Shown piece after piece: positions 1 through 7,416 of a DNA stretch of 24,734 bases. The stretch is from contig DCGI01000072.1 in NCBI GenBank assembly GCA_002315475.1, positions 24,744-49,477 on the forward strand, in the 5' to 3' direction. The notes beneath the pieces are model-generated. The model was not told the origin of the DNA. It worked only from the letters and a program-made list of their open reading frames with translations, and ran no database searches. The stretch comes from Christensenella sp. UBA1782. Its GTDB lineage: Bacteria > Bacillota > Clostridia > Christensenellales > DTU072. Position numbers and translations under genes: made by a program. How positions within the stretch are numbered: position 1 is the first letter of the stretch; every line of letters starts with the position of its first letter.

Positions 1-4
1 GTAG

Positions 5-754
5 TTTTCCAATAAACCCTTTTTGATTTTTAATTTGTCGCTCCTGTTTGTTTCCTTCCTTTCCTGTTACGGAGAAGCGAGTACCTATTTGGGTAAATAC
101 CTGTATACCGTTGTCGACGGCAAGATACTGTATCCCGACGGGACGCCTTCTTTTTGGTCGGTCGGCTTGTATCTGTCCGCTTTGGTGATTGCGGGCGGGG
201 TGGGTTCTTTGGTCGCCGATGCCGTATTCCCCCCTTTGTTTAAGCGATTCCGATTAAAAAAATCTTTTTTACTGTTTGCGGGAATTGCCGTTCCCGTCCT
301 TGTCGGATTTTACTTTTTGGGGTATAATAAAATGGGAAGGGCGTCCCCGTATCTGTTATTGTTCTTTTTGGCGGTGAGCGGATTTTTGGAAGGAACTTTT
401 TTTGCGATGAAATGCAATTTGATTCCCGAGTGCGCCGATTACGGAGAATGGAAAAGCGGGGTGCGGCAGGACGGTACGCTGTTTTCGGTACAGGTTATGT
501 TGACGCAGATATACGAAGCGTTACCGATTTTGGCGATTGCGTTGCTGTTGCAGTTTTCGGGGTACGTCGAGCCGAACGGCGAAGAAATCGTTTTGCAGAA
601 CGATACGGTCAAAAACGCTTTGTATGCCGGCATCACGTTGCTACCCTGTGCGGGCATCGTCCTTGCGTCGATTCCCGTTTGTTTTTATAAGTACGACGGA
701 GCTTTCCGTCAAAAGGTTCGGCGGGAGCTTTCCGCCGGTAGAAAGGAGGAATAA
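5..754 (+). CDS. GPH-family sugar:cation symporter (MelB-like), C-terminal half only
   Basis: This is the C-terminal half of a glycoside-pentoside-hexuronide transporter of the major facilitator superfamily, which imports sugars or glycosides together with a cation. About six hydrophobic segments are visible. The segment with ADYGEWKSGVRQDGT matches the family's conserved cytoplasmic loop (usually DYgewktGxR) between late membrane helices. The first residues (NKPFLIF) look like the start of helix 7, so roughly 200 N-terminal residues are missing. The reading frame is closed by TAG at 2-4, so the upstream half is either lost or out of frame; a TTG at 23 is the first possible start but has no ribosome site. 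It sits 3 nt before the Lgt-like gene, whose AAAGGAGG ribosome site lies inside this gene's last codons. Substrate unknown; the nearby GH38 mannosidase suggests glycan-derived sugars (inference). Confidence 0.8.
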   Translation, partial: FSNKPFLIFNLSLLFVSFLSCYGEASTYLGKYLYTVVDGKILYPDGTPSFWSVGLYLSALVIAGGVGSLVADAVFPPLFKRFRLKKSFLLFAGIAVPVLVGFYFLGYNKMGRASPYLLLFFLAVSGFLEGTFFAMKCNLIPECADYGEWKSGVRQDGTLFSVQVMLTQIYEALPILAIALLLQFSGYVEPNGEEIVLQNDTVKNALYAGITLLPCAGIVLASIPVCFYKYDGAFRQKVRRELSAGRKEE

Positions 755-757
755 GGT

Positions 758-1615
758 ATGCATCCGGAAGGACATTGGGGTTCGGAAACATTTTTGTATT
801 TCGATTTTTTCAGCGATTTGAGTTCTTATATCATCTTCGTCGCTATTTTTATTACGGCGTTTTTCGTCCGAAAATTGGATAACGGCTGGTTGCGGCTCGG
901 CTACGAAAAGACGGAGGGACTTCGTAAAAAGAATAAGTTTTTATCGATACTTTTTTCGCATACGACGTGGCGCGTACTCAACGCCGCCGCCTACATTCTT
1001 TTCTTTTGGGCGTTCGGGGCGTTGCACGAAATTTTCGACTTTTTGGAGGACGGAAGATATTTTACGTTGGTCAATTATTTTGCCGTACTGTATTTCGGTT
1101 GGATCGTCGACGCACCCGCCATGTTCTTACTCGGGTGCGACGTAAGAAAATCGATGGATTTCATTACGCCGTTTGCCGCGCTCGACCTTGCCATTTGTAA
1201 AATCGGCTGTTTCTGTGCGGGATGTTGCAACGGAATCGCTTGGAACGGCGGTTTTTATAATTACAATACCAACCGCGTGGAATTCCCCGTACAGCTTTTG
1301 GAAAGCATGATGGCGTTCCTCATTTGTGCCTTTTTGTTTTATTACGTAAGCAAGAAAAAAACGGACGGAAAAGCCTATCCGATTTATATGATTCTGTATT
1401 CGGGAACGAGATTTTTGACGGAATTTTTAAGGGACGATTTCAAAGCCAACTGGCTCGGCATGAAACCTTTTCAGGTGTTGTGCCTAATCGGCGTTTTGGC
1501 GGGAGTCGTTTGGTTGGTGATTATTCGTATTTTGGATAAAAAACAAAAAAGATTACTGTATAATACCAACCTTGCGGAATTTTGGATGAAGAAAAAAAAT
1601 GTTGCTCGTTCTTGA
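758..1615 (+). CDS. Lgt-family (prolipoprotein diacylglyceryl transferase-like) membrane protein
   Basis: A 285-aa polytopic membrane protein with about seven hydrophobic segments. It shows Lgt-family landmarks: a KIGCFCAGCCNG segment where classical Lgt has GRIGNFxNGE, then FPVQLLES (compare yPxQLyE), then GTRFLTEFLRDD, matching the family's R-F-x-x-E-x-x-R motif. Lgt moves diacylglycerol from phosphatidylglycerol to the lipobox cysteine of lipoproteins. Here the arginine of the first motif is lysine and the asparagine region is replaced by cysteines, as in divergent clostridial paralogues, so the true acceptor is uncertain. The start has a strong AAAGGAGG site inside the preceding gene. Its 3' end overlaps the PPTase gene by 17 bp, indicating one transcript. 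Confidence 0.75.
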   Translation: MHPEGHWGSETFLYFDFFSDLSSYIIFVAIFITAFFVRKLDNGWLRLGYEKTEGLRKKNKFLSILFSHTTWRVLNAAAYILFFWAFGALHEIFDFLEDGRYFTLVNYFAVLYFGWIVDAPAMFLLGCDVRKSMDFITPFAALDLAICKIGCFCAGCCNGIAWNGGFYNYNTNRVEFPVQLLESMMAFLICAFLFYYVSKKKTDGKAYPIYMILYSGTRFLTEFLRDDFKANWLGMKPFQVLCLIGVLAGVVWLVIIRILDKKQKRLLYNTNLAEFWMKKKNVARS

Positions 1616-2252
1616 CGATTTGGTTCCGTTGCAACGGGAATTTCCCTGTTTATACTCGAAACTTTCGCCGCAAAGGAGAGAAAAGGTTGACAGACTTCGG
1701 TTTGCGGAAGATAAGGTTTCGTCCGCTTGCGCTTTTTTGCTTTTGCGGATTCTTCTTGCGGAGGAATGTCAGTTTTTCGATATGCCGGTTTTCGACGAAA
1801 AAAGGGGAAAGCCCTCTTTACGCGTTCGCACGGATATTCGCTTTAACCTCGCCCACGACAGAAAGGGCGTCGTTTGCGCTCTTTCGGAGTGCGAGGTAGG
1901 TGCGGATATCCAAGACCTTATTTCTTGCGAAAAAGGTCTTACCGAAAGGATACTTTCGGAGTGCGAACGTGCCACCCTCGCACCCGTTCTTTCCGATGCA
2001 ATTTTGACGAGGATGTGGACGTTGAAAGAAAGTTTCGGAAAATACGGCGGAGAAGGGGTTTTTGAGCATCTTACCGATACCGATTTTTCATCGATGACGG
2101 AAGACGGCACCTATCTTTATAAGGGATTAACGTTGCAAACGGGACGAAAAAATGATATTTTTTATGCGGTTTGTTCCGAAAAAGTGCAAGAAATTGCTTT
2201 CATTTCGTCTTCCGAATTTTTGAAAAAAGTTCGTTCTCTTTCGGAAGTCTGA
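1599..2252 (+). CDS. 4'-phosphopantetheinyl transferase, Sfp type
   Basis: A 217-aa Sfp-superfamily enzyme that moves the phosphopantetheine arm of CoA to a serine of carrier proteins. Visible motifs are GKPSL, F82-N-L-A-H86-D, V100-G-A-D103-I-Q105 and W140-T-L-K143-E144-S-F-G-K148. D103 and E144 fit the Mg-binding positions of Sfp. The third position, usually Glu (G-x-D-x-E), is Gln105; some eukaryotic and bacterial PPTases also lack this acid. The ATG overlaps the end of the Lgt-like gene in another frame, and the stretch ahead (GGATGAAG then A's) is only a weak ribosome site, so translation is probably coupled. No carrier-protein, NRPS or PKS gene is in view, so it may serve as the housekeeping fatty-acid ACP activator. 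Confidence 0.85.
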   Translation: MLLVLDDLVPLQREFPCLYSKLSPQRREKVDRLRFAEDKVSSACAFLLLRILLAEECQFFDMPVFDEKRGKPSLRVRTDIRFNLAHDRKGVVCALSECEVGADIQDLISCEKGLTERILSECERATLAPVLSDAILTRMWTLKESFGKYGGEGVFEHLTDTDFSSMTEDGTYLYKGLTLQTGRKNDIFYAVCSEKVQEIAFISSSEFLKKVRSLSEV

Positions 2253-2263
2253 CGCAAGCGGCG

Positions 2264-2788
2264 TTATAATTGTTCCAAAAGTTCTCGCAATTCTTCTTCG
2301 GTCAGGGAAGTAACTTTATCGAGGTCGCTCCGCACGATGTTTTCGGCGGTTGTGAAAGGAATTTCCGAGGTGTCTCCCAGACGTTTTCGTTCGGAAAGGT
2401 AGTCGTTTGCGCCTTGTCCCAAGTCGTTTTCGATGATGTTTTCCAATTCTTGTCTTGCTTCTTGTAACGAAGCGAAAGAGTCGTCGTAGGCTTTCAAAAG
2501 TTCTTCTCGGGAGCGGTAAGAATTCATTTTTTCACAGAACCGTCTCAGGCGTTCGTTTTCCAAGGCGTACCGAACCCGCAGTTCGGTTAGATATTCTTCT
2601 TGCCGTTTTTTGGCAAAAACCAAAGTATCGGCGATTTCTTGTTCTTTTTGCCGATATTCCTCGATTTTTTTACGCAATTCATCATTTTCGATGCGTAGTT
2701 GTTCGATACGTTCGGCTTGCTTTTTAATCAGGACGGTATAGCCTTCCGTCGGTTCTTGTTTTTTACGTTTTCCTATCATGCTCTTCAT
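2264..2788 (-). CDS. Coiled-coil protein, DivIVA-like organisation (function unknown)
   Basis: A soluble protein of about 174 aa made mostly of charged heptad-like helix. A basic N-terminus (GKRKKQEP) leads into a long coiled coil rich in E, K, R, L and Q, then a more polar C-terminal part ending in an acidic helix (EEELRELLEQL). I see no catalytic motif or membrane segment. The layout resembles small DivIVA/GpsB-like division-site proteins, but the diagnostic DivIVA N-terminal motif is not evident, so this is only a comparison. Start is uncertain: ATG at 2788 is chosen over TTG at 2797, and a third option is ATG at 2779, preceded by GAAGAG. None has a strong ribosome site. It converges on the PPTase gene with 11 nt between stops and is divergent from the mannosidase gene. 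Confidence 0.6.
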   Translation of the reverse strand: MKSMIGKRKKQEPTEGYTVLIKKQAERIEQLRIENDELRKKIEEYRQKEQEIADTLVFAKKRQEEYLTELRVRYALENERLRRFCEKMNSYRSREELLKAYDDSFASLQEARQELENIIENDLGQGANDYLSERKRLGDTSEIPFTTAENIVRSDLDKVTSLTEEELRELLEQL

Positions 2789-2833
2789 TATGAACAAAAA
2801 AGGAAAGAATATTCTGTTTTTCTTTGTCCTATC

Positions 2834-2862
2834 TTGTCAAAATCTCGGTTATTTGGTATACT
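2834..2862 (+). promoter_or_regulatory. Sigma-A-type promoter for the alpha-mannosidase/dut operon
   Basis: TTGTCA (2834-2839), a 17-nt spacer and TATACT (2857-2862). Transcription should begin near 2869, followed by a GGAGA ribosome site at 2886-2890 and the ATG at 2896. Confidence 0.75.
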
Positions 2863-2895
2863 ATAGGCTAATCAATAAAAAAAGCGGAGAAGACT

Positions 2896-5800
2896 ATGAA
2901 AAAAACTTTTTTACAGTTCGTTATCGGTGACGTCTATAACGGTTTAACAAAATTGAATACCATTTCCAAACAAAAGGGATTTTTTCCGATTCGGCAGGCA
3001 GTCGGTCGGTTCAAAATGATGAATGCTTTATCGGCGTTAAAAGAAAAAATGTATACCGTCGTGGGTTCTTTACAATGCGTCGGGTATGTGTCCAACGAAC
3101 CCCTTTCCTTCGAGCATAAGGAAAACGGTACCAAAGTGGATTTGGCGGTGGGAAAAAGTTTCGCCAAAAACGTTTTTGACTGTGCCTGGTTGCACGTGAC
3201 CGGTACCCTTCCCGAAGGGTATAATGCCGAAGACGTGGTGTTCTTAATCGATACGGCGGGAGAAGGTTTGGTCTTCGACCGGTTCGGTAGCGTAAAACAA
3301 GGTATCACCACTTTTTGCAGTCAGTTCGACTATACGTTGGGGATGCCCGAAAAGAAAGTCGTTTTGACGGACGGACTGACGGACGGACGGAACATTGATT
3401 TTTATATAGACTGCGGTGCAAACGATTTGTTCGGCAATTTGAAAAAAAGCGGAGAGTTGCAGCAGCTCGACATTGCCGTCCCGCAAAAGAACGTGATTGC
3501 GCTCTATTACGATTTGGAAGCGTTGCTGTCGGTATTTGATAACAATAAAAACGACGGGTATTTTGCGAAGCTCTACGAAGCTTTACGGAAAAGCGTCGTC
3601 GGTATCGAAAATATGACCGACGAACGGGCAGCCGAGAGCCGTAAGATTCTGGCGGAATTTTTAACCGCAAAAAACGACGATGAAAACGTTTTTTCGTACA
3701 CCGCCGTAGGACACGCACACCTCGACCTCGCATGGCTGTGGCCGATTCGGGAAAGTATCCGCAAGGGCGGCAGAACCTTTTCCAATCAACTTTTGAACAT
3801 TCGGTTGTTTGACGGGTATATCTTCGGTGCTTCGCAGGCACAACTCTATCAATGGGTAAAAGACGCCTATCCCGACGTTTACGAGGGGGTACGAGAGGCG
3901 ATTCGGCAAGGCAGATGGGAAGTGCAGGGTGCCACGTGGGTGGAAATGGACAGTAACCTTACGGGTGCCGAAAGCCTTGTGCGACAATTCTTTTACGGTA
4001 AGAAATTCTTTCGAGAAGAATTCGGTTTGGATATGAAGATTTTGTGGCTACCCGACAGCTTCGGCTACTCCGCCTGTTTGCCGCAACTGATGGCGCAAGC
4101 CGACGTTCCGTATTTTTTAACGCAAAAAATGAGCTGGAACACCGTCAATCAATTCCCCTATCATACTTTCCGTTGGGAAGGTTTGGACGGTACGCCCGTT
4201 CTTGCGCACATGCTTCCCGAAAACACCTATAACGGTCCCGCCACCGGCAACAAAGCGGTTTTCGGCGAAAAGAATTATAAGGAAAGAAAAATTCACAGAG
4301 AGGCGGTTTCTCTGTTCGGTATCGGGGACGGAGGTGCCGGTCCGGGATTCGATCACATCGAACGGGCTGCGAGAATGGCGGACGTCAAAGGACTTCCTCG
4401 TTATCGGTTCGGGACGGCGGCAGAGTTCTTTACGAAACTCAGCGGTGAAGCCATCGATTTCCCCACCCATCGGGGAGAATTGTATTTGGAGCGTCATCAA
4501 GGTACGTACACCACCCGCGTCCGCAACAAACAAAACAACCGCCGTTGTGAAAGGTTGTTGACAAATTATGAAAAATTGGCGGCGATTGCTTCGGACAGAG
4601 GCATGGAACTGCCCATCGGCAAAGAAGAATGGGAAAAGATTTGGAAAGAGGTGCTTTTGTATCAATTCCACGACATTCTGCCCGGTTCTTCCATCAATCG
4701 CGTTTACGAGGAAACGGACGCCCGCTACGAAATCATGACGGAGCGATTAAACGAGGGTATAGAAATCCTTTTGAAATCGTTGGCACCCGAGAACGGCGTC
4801 GTCAACATGACGTCTTTCGCTTATTCCTTACCCATCAAGGGCAAAGAAGGATGGTATCGTGCCGAAGTGCCTGCCTGCGGTACGGTTTCGTTGGATTCTC
4901 AACCGAAAATGACGGAGTTTTTTGCTCAAGCGTCGGGGGAAACGTTGGAAAACGACAAAGTTATCGTTCGCTTCGAAAAAGGCTTAATCGTTTCGATTTT
5001 CGATAAGGAGCAACAAAAAGAAATGGTACCGAAAGGGGAAAAGGTAAACGTATTCAGTCAGTATACCGATATGGGCGACTGTTGGGATATTCGTCCCGTT
5101 CAGTATCAAAAATGCAAAAAGAACGCCGAGCTAACCGCTTTCTCGGTGGGGACGGACGGGGCAAAAGCCTTTGCCAACGTATCGTACCGTATCGAAAATA
5201 CCACCGTTGCGCAGGAAATCTCCGTTTTGGACGGTTCTCCGATGATTACCTTCCGCACCACCGTCGACAACCATTGTTCGAAAAAAATGCTTCGCGTGGC
5301 TCTGCCGTTTGCCGTATCGAGCGAAGAAGCAAGCTTTAATATCCAATTCGGGCATTTGAAAAGAAAGACGACCGAAAAGAACGGTATCGAGAAGGCACAG
5401 TTTGAAGTCAGCGGACAGAAATTCGTCGACTTATCCGAAGAAACTTTCGGCGTTTCCGTTTTGAACGACTGTAAATACGGCTATCGCGTCAAGGGACACG
5501 TTATAGATATGGATATTCTCCGCACGCCGCGAGGGGGGCCGGGTAAACAGGTCGACCAAGGATTACATACCTTTACGTATGCGATTTATCCGCATAAAGG
5601 AAAACTCGGCATAGATACCTATAAACAAGCCTATTTACTCAACAATCCCCTTTTGCAGATGGACGGAACGGGAACGGAAGAAAAGTACTATTCGAGCGAT
5701 AACGAACATATTATAGTGGAAGCGGTGAAGTGTCCCGAAGACGGGAACGGCGTCATCCTCAGAGTTTATAACGCTTCCGAAGAGGAACAAACGGCAACGG

Positions 5801-5931
5801 TTTGCGTGCCGGGCTACAGCGCCAAGGAAAAGGTCAATATTATGGAAGAAAGGATTGCCGCTTGCGACGAAAAGATAACCCTTCCGTCCTTCTCTTTTGC
5901 GTCCGTCCGTTTCGTAAAGGAGGGCGTATGA
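2896..5931 (+). CDS. GH38 alpha-mannosidase, cytoplasmic
   Basis: A 1011-aa glycoside hydrolase family 38 enzyme that releases alpha-linked mannose using a Zn ion and a covalent intermediate. Residues 1-250 form the N-terminal beta-rich domain. The catalytic barrel starts with H273-A-H275-L-D277-L-A-W, the family's Zn-binding HxD. The nucleophile is D387 in W-L-P-D-S-F-G-Y, and H592 in YQFHDILPG is the expected further Zn ligand. The middle helical domain and C-terminal beta domains follow. Length matches bacterial and vacuolar-type family members. There is no signal peptide or membrane segment, so it acts in the cytoplasm on imported mannosides. It has its own promoter and a GGAGA ribosome site, and its stop overlaps the dut start (ATGA). 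It could trim N-glycan fragments or mannosylglycerate-type substrates; the sequence does not decide. Confidence 0.95.
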   Translation: MKKTFLQFVIGDVYNGLTKLNTISKQKGFFPIRQAVGRFKMMNALSALKEKMYTVVGSLQCVGYVSNEPLSFEHKENGTKVDLAVGKSFAKNVFDCAWLHVTGTLPEGYNAEDVVFLIDTAGEGLVFDRFGSVKQGITTFCSQFDYTLGMPEKKVVLTDGLTDGRNIDFYIDCGANDLFGNLKKSGELQQLDIAVPQKNVIALYYDLEALLSVFDNNKNDGYFAKLYEALRKSVVGIENMTDERAAESRKILAEFLTAKNDDENVFSYTAVGHAHLDLAWLWPIRESIRKGGRTFSNQLLNIRLFDGYIFGASQAQLYQWVKDAYPDVYEGVREAIRQGRWEVQGATWVEMDSNLTGAESLVRQFFYGKKFFREEFGLDMKILWLPDSFGYSACLPQLMAQADVPYFLTQKMSWNTVNQFPYHTFRWEGLDGTPVLAHMLPENTYNGPATGNKAVFGEKNYKERKIHREAVSLFGIGDGGAGPGFDHIERAARMADVKGLPRYRFGTAAEFFTKLSGEAIDFPTHRGELYLERHQGTYTTRVRNKQNNRRCERLLTNYEKLAAIASDRGMELPIGKEEWEKIWKEVLLYQFHDILPGSSINRVYEETDARYEIMTERLNEGIEILLKSLAPENGVVNMTSFAYSLPIKGKEGWYRAEVPACGTVSLDSQPKMTEFFAQASGETLENDKVIVRFEKGLIVSIFDKEQQKEMVPKGEKVNVFSQYTDMGDCWDIRPVQYQKCKKNAELTAFSVGTDGAKAFANVSYRIENTTVAQEISVLDGSPMITFRTTVDNHCSKKMLRVALPFAVSSEEASFNIQFGHLKRKTTEKNGIEKAQFEVSGQKFVDLSEETFGVSVLNDCKYGYRVKGHVIDMDILRTPRGGPGKQVDQGLHTFTYAIYPHKGKLGIDTYKQAYLLNNPLLQMDGTGTEEKYYSSDNEHIIVEAVKCPEDGNGVILRVYNASEEEQTATVCVPGYSAKEKVNIMEERIAACDEKITLPSFSFASVRFVKEGV

Positions 5932-6434
5932 CGAGAATGGCTCGGTTTGAAAAGGTTTCTTTCGAGCGGTTTACCGAAGGCTGCACGCGAGAGGACGTTC
6001 GGGAAATCTACGATGCGATAAAATTGCCCGTTCGCGCAACGAAAGGAAGTGCCGGATATGATTTTTATATACCGTACGACCTTACCTTGCAGGCGGGCGA
6101 AAGCGCCTTAATACCGACGGGAATCCGCGTCTGTATGGAAGGAGGGTGGATGCTTCAGCTCTACCCTCGTAGCGGATTGGGATTCAAATACCGTTTGCAA
6201 TTAAACAATACGGTGGGCATCGTTGACAGCGACTACTACTATGGTGCCAACGACGGGCATATTTTCTGCAAAATCACCAACGATTCCCGAGAAGGAAAGA
6301 CGGTGGCGTTAAAACGGGGCGATGCCTTTTGTCAGGGGATTTTCGTGCCGTACGGTATCACGTACGACGATGCGTGCGAAGGCGTGCGGACGGGTGGTTT
6401 CGGCAGTACGGATCAAAATTCTTCCGCAAAATAA
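5928..6434 (+). CDS. dut: dUTP diphosphatase (dUTPase)
   Basis: A 168-aa trimeric-type dUTPase, hydrolysing dUTP to dUMP and pyrophosphate to keep uracil out of DNA and supply dTMP synthesis. All five motifs are visible: A42-G-Y-D45-F, P80-R81-S82-G83-L-G, G-I-V-D-S-D-Y-Y, R-G-D-A-F-C-Q and the C-terminal G-G-F-G-S-T-D. The ATG at 5928 is chosen because AAAGGAGGG lies just upstream and the residues before it do not resemble the family. It overlaps the mannosidase stop by 4 nt (ATGA), so translation is coupled. An N-terminal extension of about 30 residues before the core (VREIYDAIKLPVRAT) is longer than in E. coli Dut. The pairing of a nucleotide-pool enzyme with a mannosidase is unusual and probably only positional. 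Confidence 0.93.
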   Translation: MTRMARFEKVSFERFTEGCTREDVREIYDAIKLPVRATKGSAGYDFYIPYDLTLQAGESALIPTGIRVCMEGGWMLQLYPRSGLGFKYRLQLNNTVGIVDSDYYYGANDGHIFCKITNDSREGKTVALKRGDAFCQGIFVPYGITYDDACEGVRTGGFGSTDQNSSAK

Positions 6435-6526
6435 ACCCCGAAAAAGCGGATTGTGTTTTATGACGTTTTTCGCCCCAAGATATAGTGGCGTGCAAGAATA
6501 TTTTTTCGACAAATGCGGTCGGGAGG

Positions 6527-6555
6527 TTTACAAAAATCGCCCGATGTTGTATACT
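6527..6555 (+). promoter_or_regulatory. Sigma-A-type promoter for the DUF4364 gene
   Basis: TTTACA (6527-6532), a 17-nt spacer and TATACT (6550-6555). The transcript should start near 6562, with a GAGGAAAGG ribosome site before the ATG at 6585. Between the dut stop and this promoter I see no gene and no good terminator. Confidence 0.75.
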
Positions 6556-6584
6556 CAATAACACGAAATACGAGGAAAGGAATT

Positions 6585-7115
6585 ATGTTTTACGACGAGG
6601 ACGTCAAAAATAAACTTTTGATTTTGTTTATTTTAGATAAATACGAAACGCCTATCTGTCAAGATATCTTGATGCAGATGTGTTGCGTCGATAACAACTG
6701 GATTCCGTACTTTTGTTTCGGTCATTTCGTGGAAGAATTGAGTCATGCGGGTTTGATTTCCTGTCAACCCGACAAAATGAACGCAGACGATTCTTTGCTC
6801 GCCATCAGCGACGACGGAAAAATTTGTCTCAGTATGTTTTACAGCAGTATTTTTAAGTCCTTGCGTGACGACGTTTCCGATTACATACGGGAAAACAAAT
6901 TAAAATACCGCAGAAAGCAGGAATTTGTCTGTAACGTGGAAGCCAACGAGGACGGCACGAGTACGTTGCATTGTATGGTTTTGAACGGGCAGGTCGTGTT
7001 GTTTGAATTAAAATTCGTCGTGCCGAATGAAAAAAAAGCGGAAAGCGTGGCGCAAAAATGGCAGGAAGCCGCTCCCGAAGTATATAAAAATTATGTAGAT
7101 TTATTGATCGATTAA
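6585..7115 (+). CDS. DUF4364 family protein
   Basis: A 176-aa soluble protein matching the DUF4364 family of Clostridia. The opening (NKLLILFILDKYETPICQDI), a central HFVEELSHAGLI segment and LLAISDDGK resemble a winged-helix fold in which a helix-turn-helix is followed by a beta wing. The C-terminal half (SDYIRENKLKYRRKQEF then beta strands) is the conserved family part. A DNA- or partner-binding role is inferred from the fold; no function is established to my knowledge. The ATG at 6585 has a clear GAGGAAAGG site and its own promoter. The gene is monocistronic, because a hairpin terminator begins inside its last codons. Confidence 0.8.
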   Translation: MFYDEDVKNKLLILFILDKYETPICQDILMQMCCVDNNWIPYFCFGHFVEELSHAGLISCQPDKMNADDSLLAISDDGKICLSMFYSSIFKSLRDDVSDYIRENKLKYRRKQEFVCNVEANEDGTSTLHCMVLNGQVVLFELKFVVPNEKKAESVAQKWQEAAPEVYKNYVDLLID

Positions 7116-7143
7116 ATGAAAGTTTAATCGATTTTTTGTTTTT
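7106..7143 (+). terminator. Rho-independent terminator after the DUF4364 gene
   Basis: ATCGATTAAA (7107-7116) and TTTAATCGAT (7123-7132) form a perfect 10-bp stem with a 6-nt loop, followed by TTTTTTG and more T's. The left arm contains the TAA stop codon (7113-7115). Confidence 0.85.
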
Positions 7144-7154
7144 TATCAGGTTAT

Positions 7155-7186
7155 TTTAGAGTATATTTTATAGTTTTCAGTATAAT
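7155..7186 (+). promoter_or_regulatory. Possible promoter for the FTR-like/Na-Pi operon
   Basis: A perfect TATAAT at 7181-7186 lies between the upstream terminator and the ribosome site at 7204. The best -35 (TTTAGA, 7155-7160) is 20 nt away, so the -35 call is weak. A promoter must lie in this gap because of the terminator before it. Confidence 0.4.
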
Positions 7187-7216
7187 GATAGTATAGTTAC
7201 CGTAAAGGAGATGTTT

Positions 7217-7414
7217 ATGAAAGTCACGTTGAATCCCGATAAGAAAATCGTAAAAACGGTGAAGGAAGGCTTGAAAAAGAAGGGCGGGTATTGCCCTTGT
7301 CGTCGTGAAAAAACCGAAGATACCAAGTGTATGTGCAAGGAATTTCGGGATCAAATTGCCGATCCGAATTTCGAGGGTTTTTGCCATTGTATGCTCTATT
7401 ATAAATCGAAATAA
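7217..7414 (+). CDS. Small ferredoxin-thioredoxin reductase catalytic-subunit-like protein
   Basis: A 65-aa protein with six cysteines in three CxC pairs: C26-P-C28-R, C38-M-C40-K-E-F-R-D and G-F-C56-H-C58. The CPC and CHC pairs are the signature of the FTR catalytic subunit, where four cysteines bind a [4Fe-4S] cluster and two form the redox-active disulfide. Compared with the classical CPC-x16-CPC-x8-CHC pattern, the middle pair is shifted to CPC-x9-CMC-x15-CHC, and the protein is much shorter than plant or cyanobacterial FTRc (about 110 aa). It probably reduces a thioredoxin-like or other disulfide using ferredoxin electrons (inference). ATG 7217 is preferred over 7211 because AAAGGAG ends at 7210. 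The Na/Pi gene follows after 2 nt. Confidence 0.8.
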   Translation: MKVTLNPDKKIVKTVKEGLKKKGGYCPCRREKTEDTKCMCKEFRDQIADPNFEGFCHCMLYYKSK

Positions 7415-7416
7415 AC

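Noticed and set aside
2812..2840. Minus-strand TTGACA overlapping the mannosidase -35 box, as a promoter for the coiled-coil gene
   Set aside because: No acceptable -10 box at 16-18 nt; the best AT-rich hexamers are 20-23 nt away.
3366..3390. Short ACGG tandem repeats inside the mannosidase gene
   Set aside because: They encode an ordinary loop (LTDGLTDGR) in frame; chance repetition of common codons.
5802..5927. Upstream extension of the dUTPase frame
   Set aside because: The added residues do not resemble the family, lie inside the mannosidase gene, and the ribosome site is just before 5928.
6437..6474. Possible terminator after dut (CGAAAAA...TTTTTCG)
   Set aside because: Only a 7-bp AT-rich stem with a 20-nt loop and no T-run after it.
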